Under the pieces are notes generated by a model. It saw only the letters and a program-made list of their open reading frames with translations, was not told where the DNA came from and did not search any database. A stretch of DNA of 64,000 nt from Rufibacter latericius. Lineage in GTDB: Bacteria; Bacteroidota; Bacteroidia; Cytophagales; Hymenobacteraceae. Positions 48,569 through 58,899 of this stretch are shown piece after piece (within the stretch, counting starts at the first letter, position 1; each line of letters starts with the position of its first letter). The position numbers were made by a program, and so were the translations under genes. The stretch covers positions 930,001 to 994,000 of the forward strand of contig NZ_RJJD01000001.1 in NCBI RefSeq assembly GCF_003721515.1, written 5' to 3'.

Positions 48569-49441
48569 TTAGATAAACACCCTGGAACCGGAGTAGTTCT
48601 GCCGGAATTCTTTAGGCGTGCACCCGTTCTTGCGCCGGAAAATGCGGTTGAAGTACGACAGATTGTTGAAGCCGCATTTAAACGACACCTCAGAGATGGT
48701 TTCAGTGGTATCAATGAGCATGCGGGAGGCATGGCCCAACCTGATTTCGTTCAAGCTTTCGATGAAGGTTTTTCCTGTCCGTTTTTTGATAAACCGGCTA
48801 AAAGAGACTTCGGGCATATTCACCACTTTGGCCACATCGGCGAGGGAAACCTCCTTGTCATAGTAGGTCTGCATGTACTCAAATGCCTTTTCTATGCGGC
48901 GGCTGTAATAGTTGAACTGGTCTGAGGTGAACGTGCTGTTGGAGAGTGTGCGCATGTTACGGGAAACCGACAGATCATGCAGAATGGAGATCAGTTCCAG
49001 CACCGAGTCGAAGCCGCCTTTCTGGGTGAGTTGTTCTAACCTGGGCCTGAACGCTTCCTTTACCTCGCGGGAAAAAGAAATACCCTTACTGGCCCGCTCT
49101 AATAAAGCCCTGATAAAACTCAACTGGTTGCGGCGCAGAAACTTCTCGTCAAAAAGGTCTTTGTGGAATTGGATGGTGATCTCCACAATTTCCTTGCTTT
49201 TGCATTGGTGCGTAAACCAGCCGTGCGGCAAGTTGCTGCCCACCAGCACCAATTCCAGGTCATCTATGACTTCCACGTGGTCGCCCACCACGCGCTTGGC
49301 CCCGGCGGCGTTATAGATGAAGTTCAACTCAAAGTCTTCATGGTAGTGAAGCGGGAAGTTGAATTCCTCTTTTACCCTGGAGAACAAAGTGAAACAATCG
49401 TTCTGGGTTAACGGGGTAATTTCACGGTAGATAGCACTCAT
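48569..49441 (-). CDS. AraC family regulator with cupin sensor domain
   Basis: 290 residues. The N-terminal cupin (about 20-110, with FPLHYHEDFELNFI and NLPHGWFTH) binds a small ligand, usually a sugar in this family. Residues about 180-283 hold two helix-turn-helix motifs, VSLADVAKVVNMPEVSFSRF and ISEVSFKCGFNNLSYFNRIF. It is transcribed divergently from the mannan locus, across a 565-bp gap, and is the best candidate for its regulator. A role as sensor of mannose or mannobiose is inference. Confidence 0.92.
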   Translation of the reverse strand: MSAIYREITPLTQNDCFTLFSRVKEEFNFPLHYHEDFELNFIYNAAGAKRVVGDHVEVIDDLELVLVGSNLPHGWFTHQCKSKEIVEITIQFHKDLFDEKFLRRNQLSFIRALLERASKGISFSREVKEAFRPRLEQLTQKGGFDSVLELISILHDLSVSRNMRTLSNSTFTSDQFNYYSRRIEKAFEYMQTYYDKEVSLADVAKVVNMPEVSFSRFIKKRTGKTFIESLNEIRLGHASRMLIDTTETISEVSFKCGFNNLSYFNRIFRRKNGCTPKEFRQNYSGSRVFI

Positions 49442-49814
49442 AATAGCGGATTTACTCTGTGAAGTTACACATTCTTGCGTTTACTTACTGCCTAATGGTT
49501 AAAAAAATACCAGTTATTGACTCAATAATATCTCAGCCAAGCATTGCCTTCTGGTTCCGCATGTAATTCTTCCTGAATTTATCTTCTTGTCCACAGTGGC
49601 TTCAAACAATTTATTCGTTAAAAACTTAAAGAGTATTATTGTGTTTCTATAGCTTTTCTCAAGCAATAGGCTTCATTTTCATGAGCTTTTCATTTTCTTG
49701 CAAAGCACCGATGAATCAGATGTAAAAGGCTGTTCCGGCATAACACCGCTAGTCTCTTCTATATTTCATCAAACAAACGATAAAATAGTATTACCCCTCA
49801 GCCTAAAAACTACC

Positions 49815-49822
49815 TAGTTTTG
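49815..49822 (+). promoter_or_regulatory. Candidate -7 box of mannan locus
   Basis: TAGTTTTG is an exact TAnnTTTG match. No good -33 TTTG is seen, which is common for activator-dependent promoters. It implies a leader of about 175 nt before the GH26 ATG. Confidence 0.45.
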
Positions 49823-49971
49823 TAAAGTAGCTTAGATGTACTCCATAAGTTGTTCTGCATTTAGAAAGAAGGGCACTTATTTCCATTGGTGCACTTCTGG
49901 CACAAGCTCAACGGCAAACCACCAATGAAGAGACAGAAGCGTAGGCTATGGCCTAGTTAAAGCTACTTTAC
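49822..49971 (+). repeat. Long-range inverted repeat in GH26 leader
   Basis: GTAAAGTAGCTT (49822-49833) and its exact complement AAGCTACTTTAC (49960-49971) are 126 nt apart. They lie between the predicted -7 box and the GH26 start codon. Confidence 0.5.
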
Positions 49972-50006
49972 GGTGAACATTCTTTACCTTTTCCCAATTA
50001 GAACCC

Positions 50007-51164
50007 ATGACTAGAACCTTACTGGCTTTCCTTTTACTGGCGTTCACTTATCTTCCCTCCCAGGGGCAGGTTTCTCCCATTAACAAGAAAGCCACCCCTG
50101 AAACCAGGAACCTCTACACCAACCTGAAACGCCTTTCCCAGAAAGGTATCATGTTCGGCCACCAGGATGCGTTGGCGTATGGGGTTGGTTGGAAATATGA
50201 ACCAGGCCGCTCTGATGTAAAGGAAGTAGTGGGCGAGTACCCTGCGGTTGTTGGTTGGGAACTGGGCCATTTGGAACTGAACAAACCCATGAACCTGGAC
50301 AGCGTGCCGTTCCAGAAAATGCGGGAGTATGCGCAGGAAGTGTACGCCAAAGGTGGTTTGAATACCTTTAGCTGGCACTTGAACAACCCCGTGGACCCGG
50401 CTAAAACCAGCTGGGATGCGGCAGATTCTACCATCCGGCACCTGTTCCAGGACAAAAACGCCATGAAACGTTACAAGTCGTGGTTAGATGGGTTGGCCGG
50501 TTTCATGAAAAGCCTGAAAGGCCCCAACGGTGAGTTGATTCCGTTGGTTTTCCGTCCTTTTCACGAGCATACCGGAAGTTGGTTCTGGTGGGGCCGCAAG
50601 CATTGCTCTCCCGAGGAATACAAGCAGATGTGGCGTTTCACCGTAGACTACCTGCGCAAGAAGAAAGCCAACAATCTGCTGTTCGCTTACTCCACCGACC
50701 GTTTCACCTCCCGCGAGGATTACCTGGAGCGGTACCCTGGCGATGACTACGTAGACATTGTGGGGTTTGACATCTACCACCGTCCGCCCGCAGATCCAGC
50801 ACAACTAGCGCAGGCGAACCAAAACTACATCAAGGAAGCCCGCCAGATGGTGGAGACGTTGCGTCAGATTGGCCAGGAGAAAAACAAGGTTTGGACTTTA
50901 AGCGAAACCGGCCTGGAAACTTTACCGCAGGCCGATTGGTGGACCAACATCCTTTCGCCCATTGTCCAGGACGCTGGCTTGTCTTACGTGATGGTGTGGC
51001 GAAACGCCAGAACAGACCATTACTACGCGCCTTATCCCGGGCAGAAAAGTGCCGAGGATTTTAAGGTCTTTTACAGGAATCCCAAAGTCTTCTTCCTTGA
51101 CAAAGTAGCCAAGGAACGTCTCTATGCTCCAACTACTCAGGACAAACTGGGCAGCAGAAAATAA
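50007..51164 (+). CDS. manA: GH26 beta-mannanase / mannobiose-releasing enzyme
   Basis: 385 residues with a signal peptide (cut after PSQGQ), periplasmic or secreted. Single GH26 (beta/alpha)8 domain. Acid/base Glu187 lies in RPFHEHTGSWFWWG and nucleophile Glu300 in WTLSETG. It hydrolyses beta-1,4-mannan; similar single-domain enzymes release mannobiose. First gene of an operon with the symporter, GH130 phosphorylase and epimerase, the set of the Bacteroides fragilis mannan route. No lipobox, unlike many surface GH26 enzymes. Confidence 0.95.
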   Translation: MTRTLLAFLLLAFTYLPSQGQVSPINKKATPETRNLYTNLKRLSQKGIMFGHQDALAYGVGWKYEPGRSDVKEVVGEYPAVVGWELGHLELNKPMNLDSVPFQKMREYAQEVYAKGGLNTFSWHLNNPVDPAKTSWDAADSTIRHLFQDKNAMKRYKSWLDGLAGFMKSLKGPNGELIPLVFRPFHEHTGSWFWWGRKHCSPEEYKQMWRFTVDYLRKKKANNLLFAYSTDRFTSREDYLERYPGDDYVDIVGFDIYHRPPADPAQLAQANQNYIKEARQMVETLRQIGQEKNKVWTLSETGLETLPQADWWTNILSPIVQDAGLSYVMVWRNARTDHYYAPYPGQKSAEDFKVFYRNPKVFFLDKVAKERLYAPTTQDKLGSRK

Positions 51165-51219
51165 CGCACACCCCGCCTCTTCACACCACTACTAAAAACA
51201 AAACCTTTACTTCTTTCGC

Positions 51220-53091
51220 ATGAAACTAACCGCGCTAGACATCGGCATCATCATCCTCTACCTCGTCTCGGTGGCGGCGATCGGGCTGATCCTGCAGAAC
51301 CGGGCCAAGGCCAACAAGGAAGCGTACATGCTGGGCGGCAACACCCTGCCGTGGTACGCGCTGGGCCTCTCCAATGCCTCGGGCATGTTCGACATCTCCG
51401 GCACCATGTGGATGGTGATGCTGGGCTTCGTCTACGGCCTGAAGAGCATCTGGATCCCGTGGCTGTGGCCGTCCTTCAACCAGATCTTCCTGATGATGTT
51501 CCTGGCCGCCTGGCTGCGCCGCTCCAACGTGACCACTGGGGCCGAGTGGATGCTCACCCGCTTCGGACGGGGCCGCGACTCCAACAAGTCGCACGCCATC
51601 GTGGTGGCCTTCGCCTTGCTGAGCTGTTTGGGCTTCCTGGCCTACGGCTTCATCGGGCTGGGCAAGTTCGTGGAGATCTTCGTGCCGTGGTCGGTGGTGC
51701 AGCCGTATGTGCCCTTCACCGTCTCGCCTGAGTTCGTGCCGCACTTCTACGGCATGCTCTTCACCTTCTTCGCGGTTTTCTACTCCATTCTGGGCGGCAT
51801 GGCCAGCATCGTGTGGGCCGACGTGCTGCAGTACGGCATCATGACCGCCGCCTCCGTTGTGGTGGCCATCCTGGCCATGAACAACCTGGACACCGCGCCG
51901 CTCAACGTGCCCGAGGAATGGAAGACGCCTTTCTTCGGGGCCACGCTCAACATGGACTGGACCGGCATCATTGACGACGTGAACGCCAAGATCCAGTCGG
52001 ACGGTTACTCTTTGTTCGGGATCTTCTTCTCGCTGATGGTCTTCAAGGGCATTCTGGCCAGCTTGGCCGGCCCCACGCCCAACTATGACATGCAGAAGAT
52101 CCTCTCCTCCCGCTCCCCGCAGGATGCGGCCAAGATGAGCGCCTTCGTCTCGGTGGTGCTGATCCCTACGCGGTACCTGATGATCATGGGCTTCACGGTG
52201 CTGGCCATCCTGAACTACGACCAACTGAACCTGCAATCGGCAAGCGGCATCGACTTTGAGAGAATCCTGCCGGCCGCCATCCAGCGGTTCGCCCCCACCG
52301 GTTTGATGGGCCTGATCCTGGCCGGGCTTCTGGCGGCGTTTATCGGCACGTTTGCAGGGACCCTGAATGCGGCGCAGGCGTATCTGGTGAATGACGTATA
52401 TCTGAAATACGTGAACCCCAAGGCCAGCAACGCTACCGTGAACCGCATGAACTACGCCACCGGCATTGTGGTAGTGCTGGTGAGCATGGCCCTGGGCTTC
52501 CTGGCCAAGGACGTGAACAGCCTGCTGCAGTGGATTGTGGCGGGTCTGTACGGCGGCTACATCTCGGCCAACGTGCTCAAGTGGTACTGGTGGCGCTTCA
52601 ACGCTAACGGCTTCTTCTGGGGCATGCTGGTGGGTATAATAGCGGCCCTGGTCTTCCCGTACTTCACCGAGGGCCTGGACCTCTACTACTTCCCGTACCT
52701 GCTGCTCATTTCCCTGGCTGGTAGCCTTATAGGCACCTACACGGCTCCGCCCACTGAGGCCGAGACCCTGAAAAGCTTCTACCGGAACGTGCGTCCGTGG
52801 GGCTTCTGGAAACCGGTGGCCCAGCAGGTGAAGGCTGAGGACCCGTCCTTCGAGGAGAACAAGAACTTCAAGCTGGACATGTTCAACGTGGTCATTGGCG
52901 TGGTGTGGCAGATGAGCCTCACGCTCCTCCCAATCTACCTGATCCTGACCATGTACACCGAACTTATGGTGACTACCGGTATCCTGATCGTGTGCAGCGC
53001 CATCCTGAAGAAAACCTGGTGGGACAAACTGCCCAAGGATGGTGACTCCGTGGCCTCTATCCTCAAACGAAAATTAGTTTCTGTTTCATAA
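51220..53091 (+). CDS. SSS family sodium:sugar symporter
   Basis: 623 residues with about 13-14 membrane segments. Sodium:solute symporter signatures: [20 protein letters not shown] (about 39-58) and [20 protein letters not shown] (about 364-383). Because the flanking genes make and use mannobiose, the likely cargo is beta-1,4-mannobiose or mannose across the inner membrane. It starts 56 bp after GH26. The coding sequence is markedly GC-rich. A small hairpin (53100-53114) separates it from GH130. Confidence 0.92.
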   Translation: MKLTALDIGIIILYLVSVAAIGLILQNRAKANKEAYMLGGNTLPWYALGLSNASGMFDISGTMWMVMLGFVYGLKSIWIPWLWPSFNQIFLMMFLAAWLRRSNVTTGAEWMLTRFGRGRDSNKSHAIVVAFALLSCLGFLAYGFIGLGKFVEIFVPWSVVQPYVPFTVSPEFVPHFYGMLFTFFAVFYSILGGMASIVWADVLQYGIMTAASVVVAILAMNNLDTAPLNVPEEWKTPFFGATLNMDWTGIIDDVNAKIQSDGYSLFGIFFSLMVFKGILASLAGPTPNYDMQKILSSRSPQDAAKMSAFVSVVLIPTRYLMIMGFTVLAILNYDQLNLQSASGIDFERILPAAIQRFAPTGLMGLILAGLLAAFIGTFAGTLNAAQAYLVNDVYLKYVNPKASNATVNRMNYATGIVVVLVSMALGFLAKDVNSLLQWIVAGLYGGYISANVLKWYWWRFNANGFFWGMLVGIIAALVFPYFTEGLDLYYFPYLLLISLAGSLIGTYTAPPTEAETLKSFYRNVRPWGFWKPVAQQVKAEDPSFEENKNFKLDMFNVVIGVVWQMSLTLLPIYLILTMYTELMVTTGILIVCSAILKKTWWDKLPKDGDSVASILKRKLVSVS

Positions 53092-53099
53092 GTCAAAGG

Positions 53100-53114
53100 C
53101 GGCCTGACAGGCCG
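53100..53114 (+). other. Small intercistronic hairpin
   Basis: CGGCCT-GAC-AGGCCG, a 6-bp stem with a 3-nt loop, 9 bp after the symporter stop and 28 bp before GH130. It may trim or stabilise the transcript. Confidence 0.4.
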
Positions 53115-53141
53115 TTTAGTAACCCTTTTACCCAAATCACC

Positions 53142-54362
53142 ATGGAAAACCCCTTCCAAAAAAGACAGCAGGCCCTGGAGCAGTTCCATGCGGCCCTGAT
53201 CACCAAGAAGAACGAGAAACTGCCGCTCGGCAACGGCATCTACGATAGATACAAGAACCCAGTCCTGACCAACCAGCACGCCCCCATCGCCTGGCGCTAT
53301 GACCTGAACCCGAAGACCAACCCGTACTTCATGGAGCGGATCGGGGTCAACGCCACCTTCAACGCCGGGGCCATCAAACTCCATGGCAAGTACCTGCTGG
53401 TGGTGCGGGTGGAGGGCAACGACCGCAAGTCCTTCTTCGCGGTGGCCGAGAGCCCCAACGGCATCGACAACTTCCAGTTCTGGGAGAAACCCATCACCAT
53501 GCCCGAGACCCAGGACCCCGACATCAACGTGTACGACATGCGCGTGGTGCAGCACGAGGACGGCTGGATCTACGGCCTGTTCTGCACCGAGCGCAAGGAC
53601 CCGGCCGCCCAACCCGGCGACGAGTCATCTGCGGTGGCGCAGTGTGGCATCGCCCGCACCAGGGACCTGGTTTCCTGGGAACGCCTGCCTGACCTGAGAT
53701 CCACCTCGGCGCAGCAGCGCAACGTGGTCCTGCACCCTGAGTTCATCAACGGCAAATACGCGCTCTACACCCGTCCGCAGGACAGCTTCATTGAGGCGGG
53801 CAGCCGCGGCGGTATCGGTTGGGGCCTCACCGACTCGATGGAGAACGCCGTGGTGGACGAGGAGTTCATCGTGGACCCCAAGGCCTACCACACGGTGTAC
53901 GAGGTGAAGAACGGCCAGGGCCCCGCTCCCATCAAAACCGAGAAAGGCTGGCTTCATTTGGCGCACGGCGTACGGAACACCGCCGCCGGCCTGCGCTACG
54001 TGCTCTACATGTTCCTGAGCGACCTGGATGACCCGTCCAAGGTAATTGCCAAACCAGGCGGGTATTTCATCGCCCCGGAGGGCGAGGAGCGGGTGGGCGA
54101 CGTTTCCAACGTGGCCTTCGCCAACGGCTGGATTGTGGACGAGGACGGCACCGTGTTCATCTACTACGCCTCCTCTGACACCAGAATGCACGTGGCCACC
54201 TCCACCGTGAATCAGCTTCTGGACTATGTGCTGAACACCCCGGCCGACGGGCTCCGCTCTGCCGCCTCGGTGGAGCAGATCAACCTGCTGGCGGAGAAGA
54301 ACAAAGCCTACATCAAAGGCAAGAAACAGGTGATGGCTCCCGAGTTAAACGGCGCGAATTGA
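53142..54362 (+). CDS. 4-O-beta-D-mannosyl-D-glucose phosphorylase, GH130
   Basis: 406 residues, no signal peptide, cytoplasmic. The five-bladed GH130 propeller matches the mannosylglucose-phosphorylase subgroup (GH130_1): [34 protein letters not shown], and [14 protein letters not shown] with general acid Asp132, equivalent to Asp131 of the Bacteroides fragilis enzyme. It converts mannosyl-glucose and phosphate to mannose-1-phosphate and glucose, saving one ATP per disaccharide. Its stop overlaps the epimerase start (TGATG), so the two consecutive pathway enzymes are translationally coupled. Confidence 0.94.
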   Translation: MENPFQKRQQALEQFHAALITKKNEKLPLGNGIYDRYKNPVLTNQHAPIAWRYDLNPKTNPYFMERIGVNATFNAGAIKLHGKYLLVVRVEGNDRKSFFAVAESPNGIDNFQFWEKPITMPETQDPDINVYDMRVVQHEDGWIYGLFCTERKDPAAQPGDESSAVAQCGIARTRDLVSWERLPDLRSTSAQQRNVVLHPEFINGKYALYTRPQDSFIEAGSRGGIGWGLTDSMENAVVDEEFIVDPKAYHTVYEVKNGQGPAPIKTEKGWLHLAHGVRNTAAGLRYVLYMFLSDLDDPSKVIAKPGGYFIAPEGEERVGDVSNVAFANGWIVDEDGTVFIYYASSDTRMHVATSTVNQLLDYVLNTPADGLRSAASVEQINLLAEKNKAYIKGKKQVMAPELNGAN

Positions 54363-55591
54363 TGGCTACCGTTTCCGATACCACCCTTGCCTCCCAGCTT
54401 TCCACCTACCGGCAGGAGATGGAAACCGAGTTGGAGAGGATATTGGCTTTCTGGACGGAGCACACCCTGGACCACCGGAGCGGCGGCTTCGTGGGGCAGA
54501 TCGATAACAACGGCAAGGTGAACCCCGAAGCGCCCAAGGGTAGCATCCTGAACGCCCGCATCCTGTGGACGTTTTCAGCCGCTTTTCGGCAAACGGGGCA
54601 GAAAACGTATCTGGAGATCGCGACCCGCGCTTTTGATTACCTGACAACCTCCTTCCTGGATACCGCCCACGGCGGTATCTACTGGATGGTGGACGCCCAG
54701 GGCCAGCCTCTGAACACCCGCAAACAGATCTACGCCCTAGCTTTCACCATCTACGGGATGAGCGAGTACCACCTGGCCACGCAAAACGAAAAGGCTTTGC
54801 AGGTGAGCCAAGGGCTTTTCCGGTGGATTGAGCAGTACAGCTTCGATCCGGAGCACGGCGGGTACCTGGAGGCTTTCAGCCAAACGGGCGAACTGTTGGA
54901 GGACCTGCGCCTGAGCGAGAAGGACTGCAACGACCCCAAGACCATGAATACGCACCTGCATATTTTGGAGGCCTACGCTAACCTGTACCGCGGCTGGCCG
55001 GACCCACTGCTGGAAAAACAACTCAGAGGCCTGATCGAGGTGTTCCTACAGCGAATCATTGATCAGAACACCGGCCACCTGAAACTGTTCTTCTCCCGCG
55101 ACTGGGTCTCTTCGGCCAACCTGGTCTCCTACGGCCATGACATTGAGGCTTCCTGGCTGTTGCAGGAAGCCGCCGAAGTGCTGGGCGATGAGGAATTGCT
55201 GGCGAATGTGAAGGAAGTGGCACTCACCATGGCCCATGCCACGGCAGAGGCCCTGCTCCCGGACGGAAGCCTGTACCATGAGCTCAACATGGACGAGAAC
55301 CACTACGACAAACACCGTGAGTGGTGGGTGAGCGCCGAGGCGATGGTGGGTTTCTTCAACGCCTACGAACTGACCGGCTCCGAGGACTTTCTGCAAAGGT
55401 CTTTGGACTCTTGGAAATTCGCGCAGACCTATTTCCTGGACCTGGAGCGGGGCGAGTGGCATTGGGGAGTGAACGATGACTATTCTTTGATGAGCAAAGA
55501 AGACAAGGTCGGGTTCTGGAAATGCCCTTACCACAACGCTCGGGCCTGCCTGGAAATCATCCATAGATGCAAGAAGTCGGCGAAAGCCTAA
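54362..55591 (+). CDS. ce: Cellobiose 2-epimerase (AGE family)
   Basis: 409 residues from the ATG at 54362, which shares a base with the GH130 stop; a TTG one codon earlier is not needed. Cytoplasmic (alpha/alpha)6 barrel. Residues matching the known active site: Arg66 (NARILWTFS), His259 (SYGHDIEASWLL), Trp321/322 (REWWVSAEA) and His391 (KCPYHNARACLE). It epimerises the reducing-end sugar of beta-1,4 disaccharides, here mannobiose to mannosyl-glucose, feeding GH130. Confidence 0.94.
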   Translation: MATVSDTTLASQLSTYRQEMETELERILAFWTEHTLDHRSGGFVGQIDNNGKVNPEAPKGSILNARILWTFSAAFRQTGQKTYLEIATRAFDYLTTSFLDTAHGGIYWMVDAQGQPLNTRKQIYALAFTIYGMSEYHLATQNEKALQVSQGLFRWIEQYSFDPEHGGYLEAFSQTGELLEDLRLSEKDCNDPKTMNTHLHILEAYANLYRGWPDPLLEKQLRGLIEVFLQRIIDQNTGHLKLFFSRDWVSSANLVSYGHDIEASWLLQEAAEVLGDEELLANVKEVALTMAHATAEALLPDGSLYHELNMDENHYDKHREWWVSAEAMVGFFNAYELTGSEDFLQRSLDSWKFAQTYFLDLERGEWHWGVNDDYSLMSKEDKVGFWKCPYHNARACLEIIHRCKKSAKA

Positions 55592-55610
55592 AGCCTTCCC
55601 GCAAGCTGCT

Positions 55611-55645
55611 GCTTTAGGGTGGTTTTTCAGAAATAAGCCCTAAAC
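55611..55645. repeat. Dispersed intergenic palindrome, copy 16
   Basis: GCTTTAGGGTGGTTTTT-CAG-AAATAAGCCCTAAAC, 19 bp past the epimerase stop. Confidence 0.65.
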
Positions 55646-55720
55646 AGCTAGCAGATTAGCCGCGGATCAGAGAAAACAAAGGAAGTACTTTCAACAAATT
55701 CGTACCCACAACTACCTGGC

Positions 55721-57472
55721 ATGAAAACACTTCTACGATTACTTTCCTCCGTCTCAGGGCGGGCGTACCTGGCTTGGTTGGCGTTGTCTTTTTTCCTGGC
55801 CTCTACCTCTTGCACCCAGGCAGCAGATATCAAAATTGAGGCTGAAAACGCTACCCGCACGGGAGTAACCGTGGCTAGTTCCATGACGGGGTTTTCGGGC
55901 AGTGGGTACGTGCAGGGGTTTGACAATTCCTTCGCCAAGAACGTACGGTTCACCGTCGACGTTGCCACAGCCGGCATCTACGACCTGACCATCCGGTACG
56001 CCACGCCATCGGGCGAGAAAGGGTACGTGCTGGAGGTAAACGGAAGTCGTTCAGAGGGAATGTTGACCCCCGTTTCAGGGTACGGCACAGCGCAGGCGGG
56101 CAAGTTCCTGCTGACGGCAGGGGCTAACTCCATTACCATTGGCGGCGGCTGGGGATACTACATTATTGATTACATTAACCTAAGTCCGGCCACGATTCCT
56201 TTGCCGGCCAAACCGCCCAAGACCTTGACCGATGCCAACGCAACGGCTTCCACCAAGAACCTGTTCTCGTATCTGGTAGACATCTACGGAACCAAAGTGC
56301 TGGCGGCCCAGCAGGAAACCAACGAGCTTCAGGAAATGGACTACGTGCGCACGCACTCAGGGAAAGATCCGGCCATCGGGTCATTTGACCTGATTGAGTA
56401 CTCGCCTTCTCGTATCCAGTTTGGGTCCAACCCCACGGGATTCTCGGAAAAAGCCATCCAATGGGCCCAAAAAGACCAGGGCCGCGGCATCATCAGCCTG
56501 ATGTGGCACTGGAACGCCCCCACTGATTTGATCAACCAAAGCCCTGACAAACTCTGGTGGAGCGGGTTCTACACCCGGGCCACCACCTTTAACTTTGCTA
56601 CCGCCCTCGCCGATAAAAACGGGGCCAATTACCAGCTTCTGCTTCGTGATATTGATGCCATTGCGGTAGAACTGAAGAAGTTTCAGGCACAAGACATTCC
56701 GGTACTGTGGCGTCCCTTGCACGAGGCGGCCGGTGGCTGGTTTTGGTGGGGCGCCCAGGGAGCCGCTCCGTTCAGGGAGCTTTGGCAACTGATGTACGAC
56801 CGCCTCACCAACCATCACCAACTGCACAACCTCATCTGGGTCTACACCGCCGAACGCGGGAAACCCGATTGGTACCCCGGCGATGCGTACGTAGACATAG
56901 TAGGCATTGACATTTACGAAAACACCGCTGTGGCTTCTAACCTGAGCGGCCAATGGACCGAGCTGCAGAACCTGTTCAACGGCAAGAAACTGGTCACGCT
57001 CTCAGAGACCGGCAACCTCCCCAACCCCGAATTCATCCGAACCTTCGGGACGTGGTGGTCCTGGTTTGCTGTGTGGCCGGGCGCGGATTACACCAGAAAA
57101 CAAGCCTCCAGCCTCATTCACTCGGTCTTCAACGATCCAGATGTCATCACTCTGGACGAATTGCCTAACTGGCGGAGCTACACTGCGGTGACCAGCAGCG
57201 CGCTGGAAAAAGAACTTGGGAAATTATCGGTGTACCCCAACCCTTCCCAGGAAGGCCAGTTGACCATCAGCACCACCACCAAATCTCCTTTAACGGCTAC
57301 GTTTTCGCTGTTCACTACCACCGGAGCCAAAGTATTGGAAGTGTCCCGGCATTTGAGGAGCGGGCTGAACCAGGTTCAGCTTCCGGTTCAGCAGCTTCCG
57401 GCGGGCATGTATGTGCTTTCCATCCAAAAAGGAGGCGAACAGATTTCCCGGAAAGTGGTGCTGCAGAAATAA
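55721..57472 (+). CDS. Multidomain GH26 beta-mannanase with CBM35-like and T9SS sorting domains
   Basis: 583 residues. Export signal to about residue 35. Residues about 36-157 form a CBM6/35-like sugar-binding module (IKIEAENATRTGV, DYINLSPA). The GH26 barrel spans about 175-485, with acid/base Glu335 (RPLHEAAGGWFWWG) and nucleophile Glu429 (VTLSETG). The last about 80 residues (LSVYPNPSQEGQLTIS to ISRKVVLQK) are a type A Por sorting domain, so it should leave the cell by T9SS. It therefore acts outside on polymeric mannan, complementing the single-domain GH26 at the start of the operon. Confidence 0.93.
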   Translation: MKTLLRLLSSVSGRAYLAWLALSFFLASTSCTQAADIKIEAENATRTGVTVASSMTGFSGSGYVQGFDNSFAKNVRFTVDVATAGIYDLTIRYATPSGEKGYVLEVNGSRSEGMLTPVSGYGTAQAGKFLLTAGANSITIGGGWGYYIIDYINLSPATIPLPAKPPKTLTDANATASTKNLFSYLVDIYGTKVLAAQQETNELQEMDYVRTHSGKDPAIGSFDLIEYSPSRIQFGSNPTGFSEKAIQWAQKDQGRGIISLMWHWNAPTDLINQSPDKLWWSGFYTRATTFNFATALADKNGANYQLLLRDIDAIAVELKKFQAQDIPVLWRPLHEAAGGWFWWGAQGAAPFRELWQLMYDRLTNHHQLHNLIWVYTAERGKPDWYPGDAYVDIVGIDIYENTAVASNLSGQWTELQNLFNGKKLVTLSETGNLPNPEFIRTFGTWWSWFAVWPGADYTRKQASSLIHSVFNDPDVITLDELPNWRSYTAVTSSALEKELGKLSVYPNPSQEGQLTISTTTKSPLTATFSLFTTTGAKVLEVSRHLRSGLNQVQLPVQQLPAGMYVLSIQKGGEQISRKVVLQK

Positions 57473-57513
57473 CGACGGAAATCCGGCGCTCTCCGCCTAA
57501 AACTTCTGGGCCT

Positions 57514-57548
57514 GTTTACAGCCCGATTTCAAAGAAATGGCCTAAAAC
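57514..57548. repeat. Dispersed intergenic palindrome, copy 17
   Basis: GTTTACAGCCCGATTT-CAAAG-AAATGGCCTAAAAC, 41 bp past the GH26 stop. Confidence 0.6.
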
Positions 57549-57620
57549 CAGTCCTGATAGAAACAGCGAACAAATCTTGAATTCCATACTCCCACTCACC
57601 TAACAGCCCAGACAAAACCC

Positions 57621-58850
57621 ATGAAAAAACTATTGCTCTCCCTGGCAGCCCTCACGCTTTCGGTTACGGCTTTCAGCCAGGGAAACAACTACGCGCAGAA
57701 CTACAAGAAGTATGAAGGCCTGGCCATGACGCCGCCCATGGGCTGGAACAGCTGGAACAAATTCGCTTGCAACGTAGACGAGAAACTGATCCGGGAAACC
57801 GCCGATGCCATGGTGAGTTCCGGTATGAAAGCCGCCGGCTATGAGTACATCAACATAGACGACTGCTGGCACGGCGACCGGGACAGCCTGGGCTTTATCC
57901 ACGCTGATCCAAAGCGCTTCCCATCGGGCATGAAAGCCCTCGCCGACTACGTGCACTCCAAAGGGTTGAAACTGGGTATCTATTCAGATGCCGGTTCCCA
58001 GACCTGCGGTGGCCGTCCGGGAAGCCGCGGTTATGAGTTCCAGGATGCCCAGATGTACGCCTCATGGGGCATCGATTACCTTAAATATGATTGGTGCAAC
58101 ACCGAAGGCCTGAAAGCCGAGGGTGCTTACAAAACTATCGCCGCCGCTCTGCAAAAAGCAGGCCGCCCGGTGGTACTGAGCATCTGCGAGTGGGGTAATG
58201 ACAAGCCCTGGGAATGGGGTCCGGCGGTAGGGCACCTGTGGAGAACCACCGGCGACATCTACAACTGCTTTGACTGCGTGGAAGATCACGGTACCTGGAA
58301 ATCATGGGGCGTGATGCAGATCCTGGACAAGCAGGAAGGCTTGAGACAATACGCGGGCCCAGGCCACTGGAACGACCCAGACATGATGGAAGTAGGTAAC
58401 GGAATGGCCGTAAACGAAGACCGCGCCCACTTCACCATGTGGAGCATGATCGCCGCGCCTCTCATTGCCGGAAACGACCTGCGCAAGATGAGCAAAGAAA
58501 CCGTGGCCATCTTAACCGACAAAGAAGTGTTGGCCATCAACCAGGACAAACTCGGCATTCAGGGCTTGAAACTCTCTGCCAAAGACAGCCTTGAAACGTG
58601 GGTAAAACCTCTGGATGGCGGAAAGTGGGCCGTTACTTTCCTGAACAGGGCAAAGAATCCTCAGAAAGTGACCTTTGACTGGAAGAAAACGCCCATCAAC
58701 GATGACCTTTCCAAACGGGAACTGAACGCCAATACTACCACTTACAAAATTTGGAACGTGTGGACGAAGAAAGCCCAGGGTACCACCAAGAAAGCCTTTG
58801 AAGCCACCGTACCCGCGCACGACATAGTACTACTGGTTCTGTCTGAATAA
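57621..58850 (+). CDS. GH27 alpha-galactosidase
   Basis: 409 residues with a signal peptide (cut near AFSQ). GH27 barrel: LAMTPPMGWNSWNKFAC, NIDDCW, nucleophile Asp157 in LKYDWCN, acid/base Asp254 in HWNDPDMMEVG. A C-terminal beta-sandwich spans about residues 310-409. It removes alpha-1,6-galactose side groups from galactomannan or its oligosaccharides, exposing the backbone to the mannanases encoded on both sides. Confidence 0.95.
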   Translation: MKKLLLSLAALTLSVTAFSQGNNYAQNYKKYEGLAMTPPMGWNSWNKFACNVDEKLIRETADAMVSSGMKAAGYEYINIDDCWHGDRDSLGFIHADPKRFPSGMKALADYVHSKGLKLGIYSDAGSQTCGGRPGSRGYEFQDAQMYASWGIDYLKYDWCNTEGLKAEGAYKTIAAALQKAGRPVVLSICEWGNDKPWEWGPAVGHLWRTTGDIYNCFDCVEDHGTWKSWGVMQILDKQEGLRQYAGPGHWNDPDMMEVGNGMAVNEDRAHFTMWSMIAAPLIAGNDLRKMSKETVAILTDKEVLAINQDKLGIQGLKLSAKDSLETWVKPLDGGKWAVTFLNRAKNPQKVTFDWKKTPINDDLSKRELNANTTTYKIWNVWTKKAQGTTKKAFEATVPAHDIVLLVLSE

Positions 58851-58863
58851 ATTTCGTTTCTTT

Positions 58864-58899
58864 GTTTAGGGCCTGTTTTCCAGAAAGCAGGCCCTAAAT
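58864..58899. repeat. Dispersed intergenic palindrome, copy 18 (well conserved)
   Basis: TTTAGGGCCTG and CAGGCCCTAAA form a perfect 11-bp outer stem around TTTTCCAGAAAG, 13 bp past the GH27 stop. Confidence 0.75.

Larger units (their letters stand above)
49442..50006. other. Divergent control region of the mannan locus
   Basis: 565 bp, AT-rich, no gene. It contains a consensus -7 box (49815-49822) and a 12-bp inverted repeat framing the presumed GH26 leader (49822-49971). Confidence 0.55.

Noticed and set aside
51235-52236. 333-codon antisense open frame opposite the symporter
   Set aside because: Highly skewed His/Gln/Glu/Arg composition typical of the complement of a membrane-protein gene; no start context.
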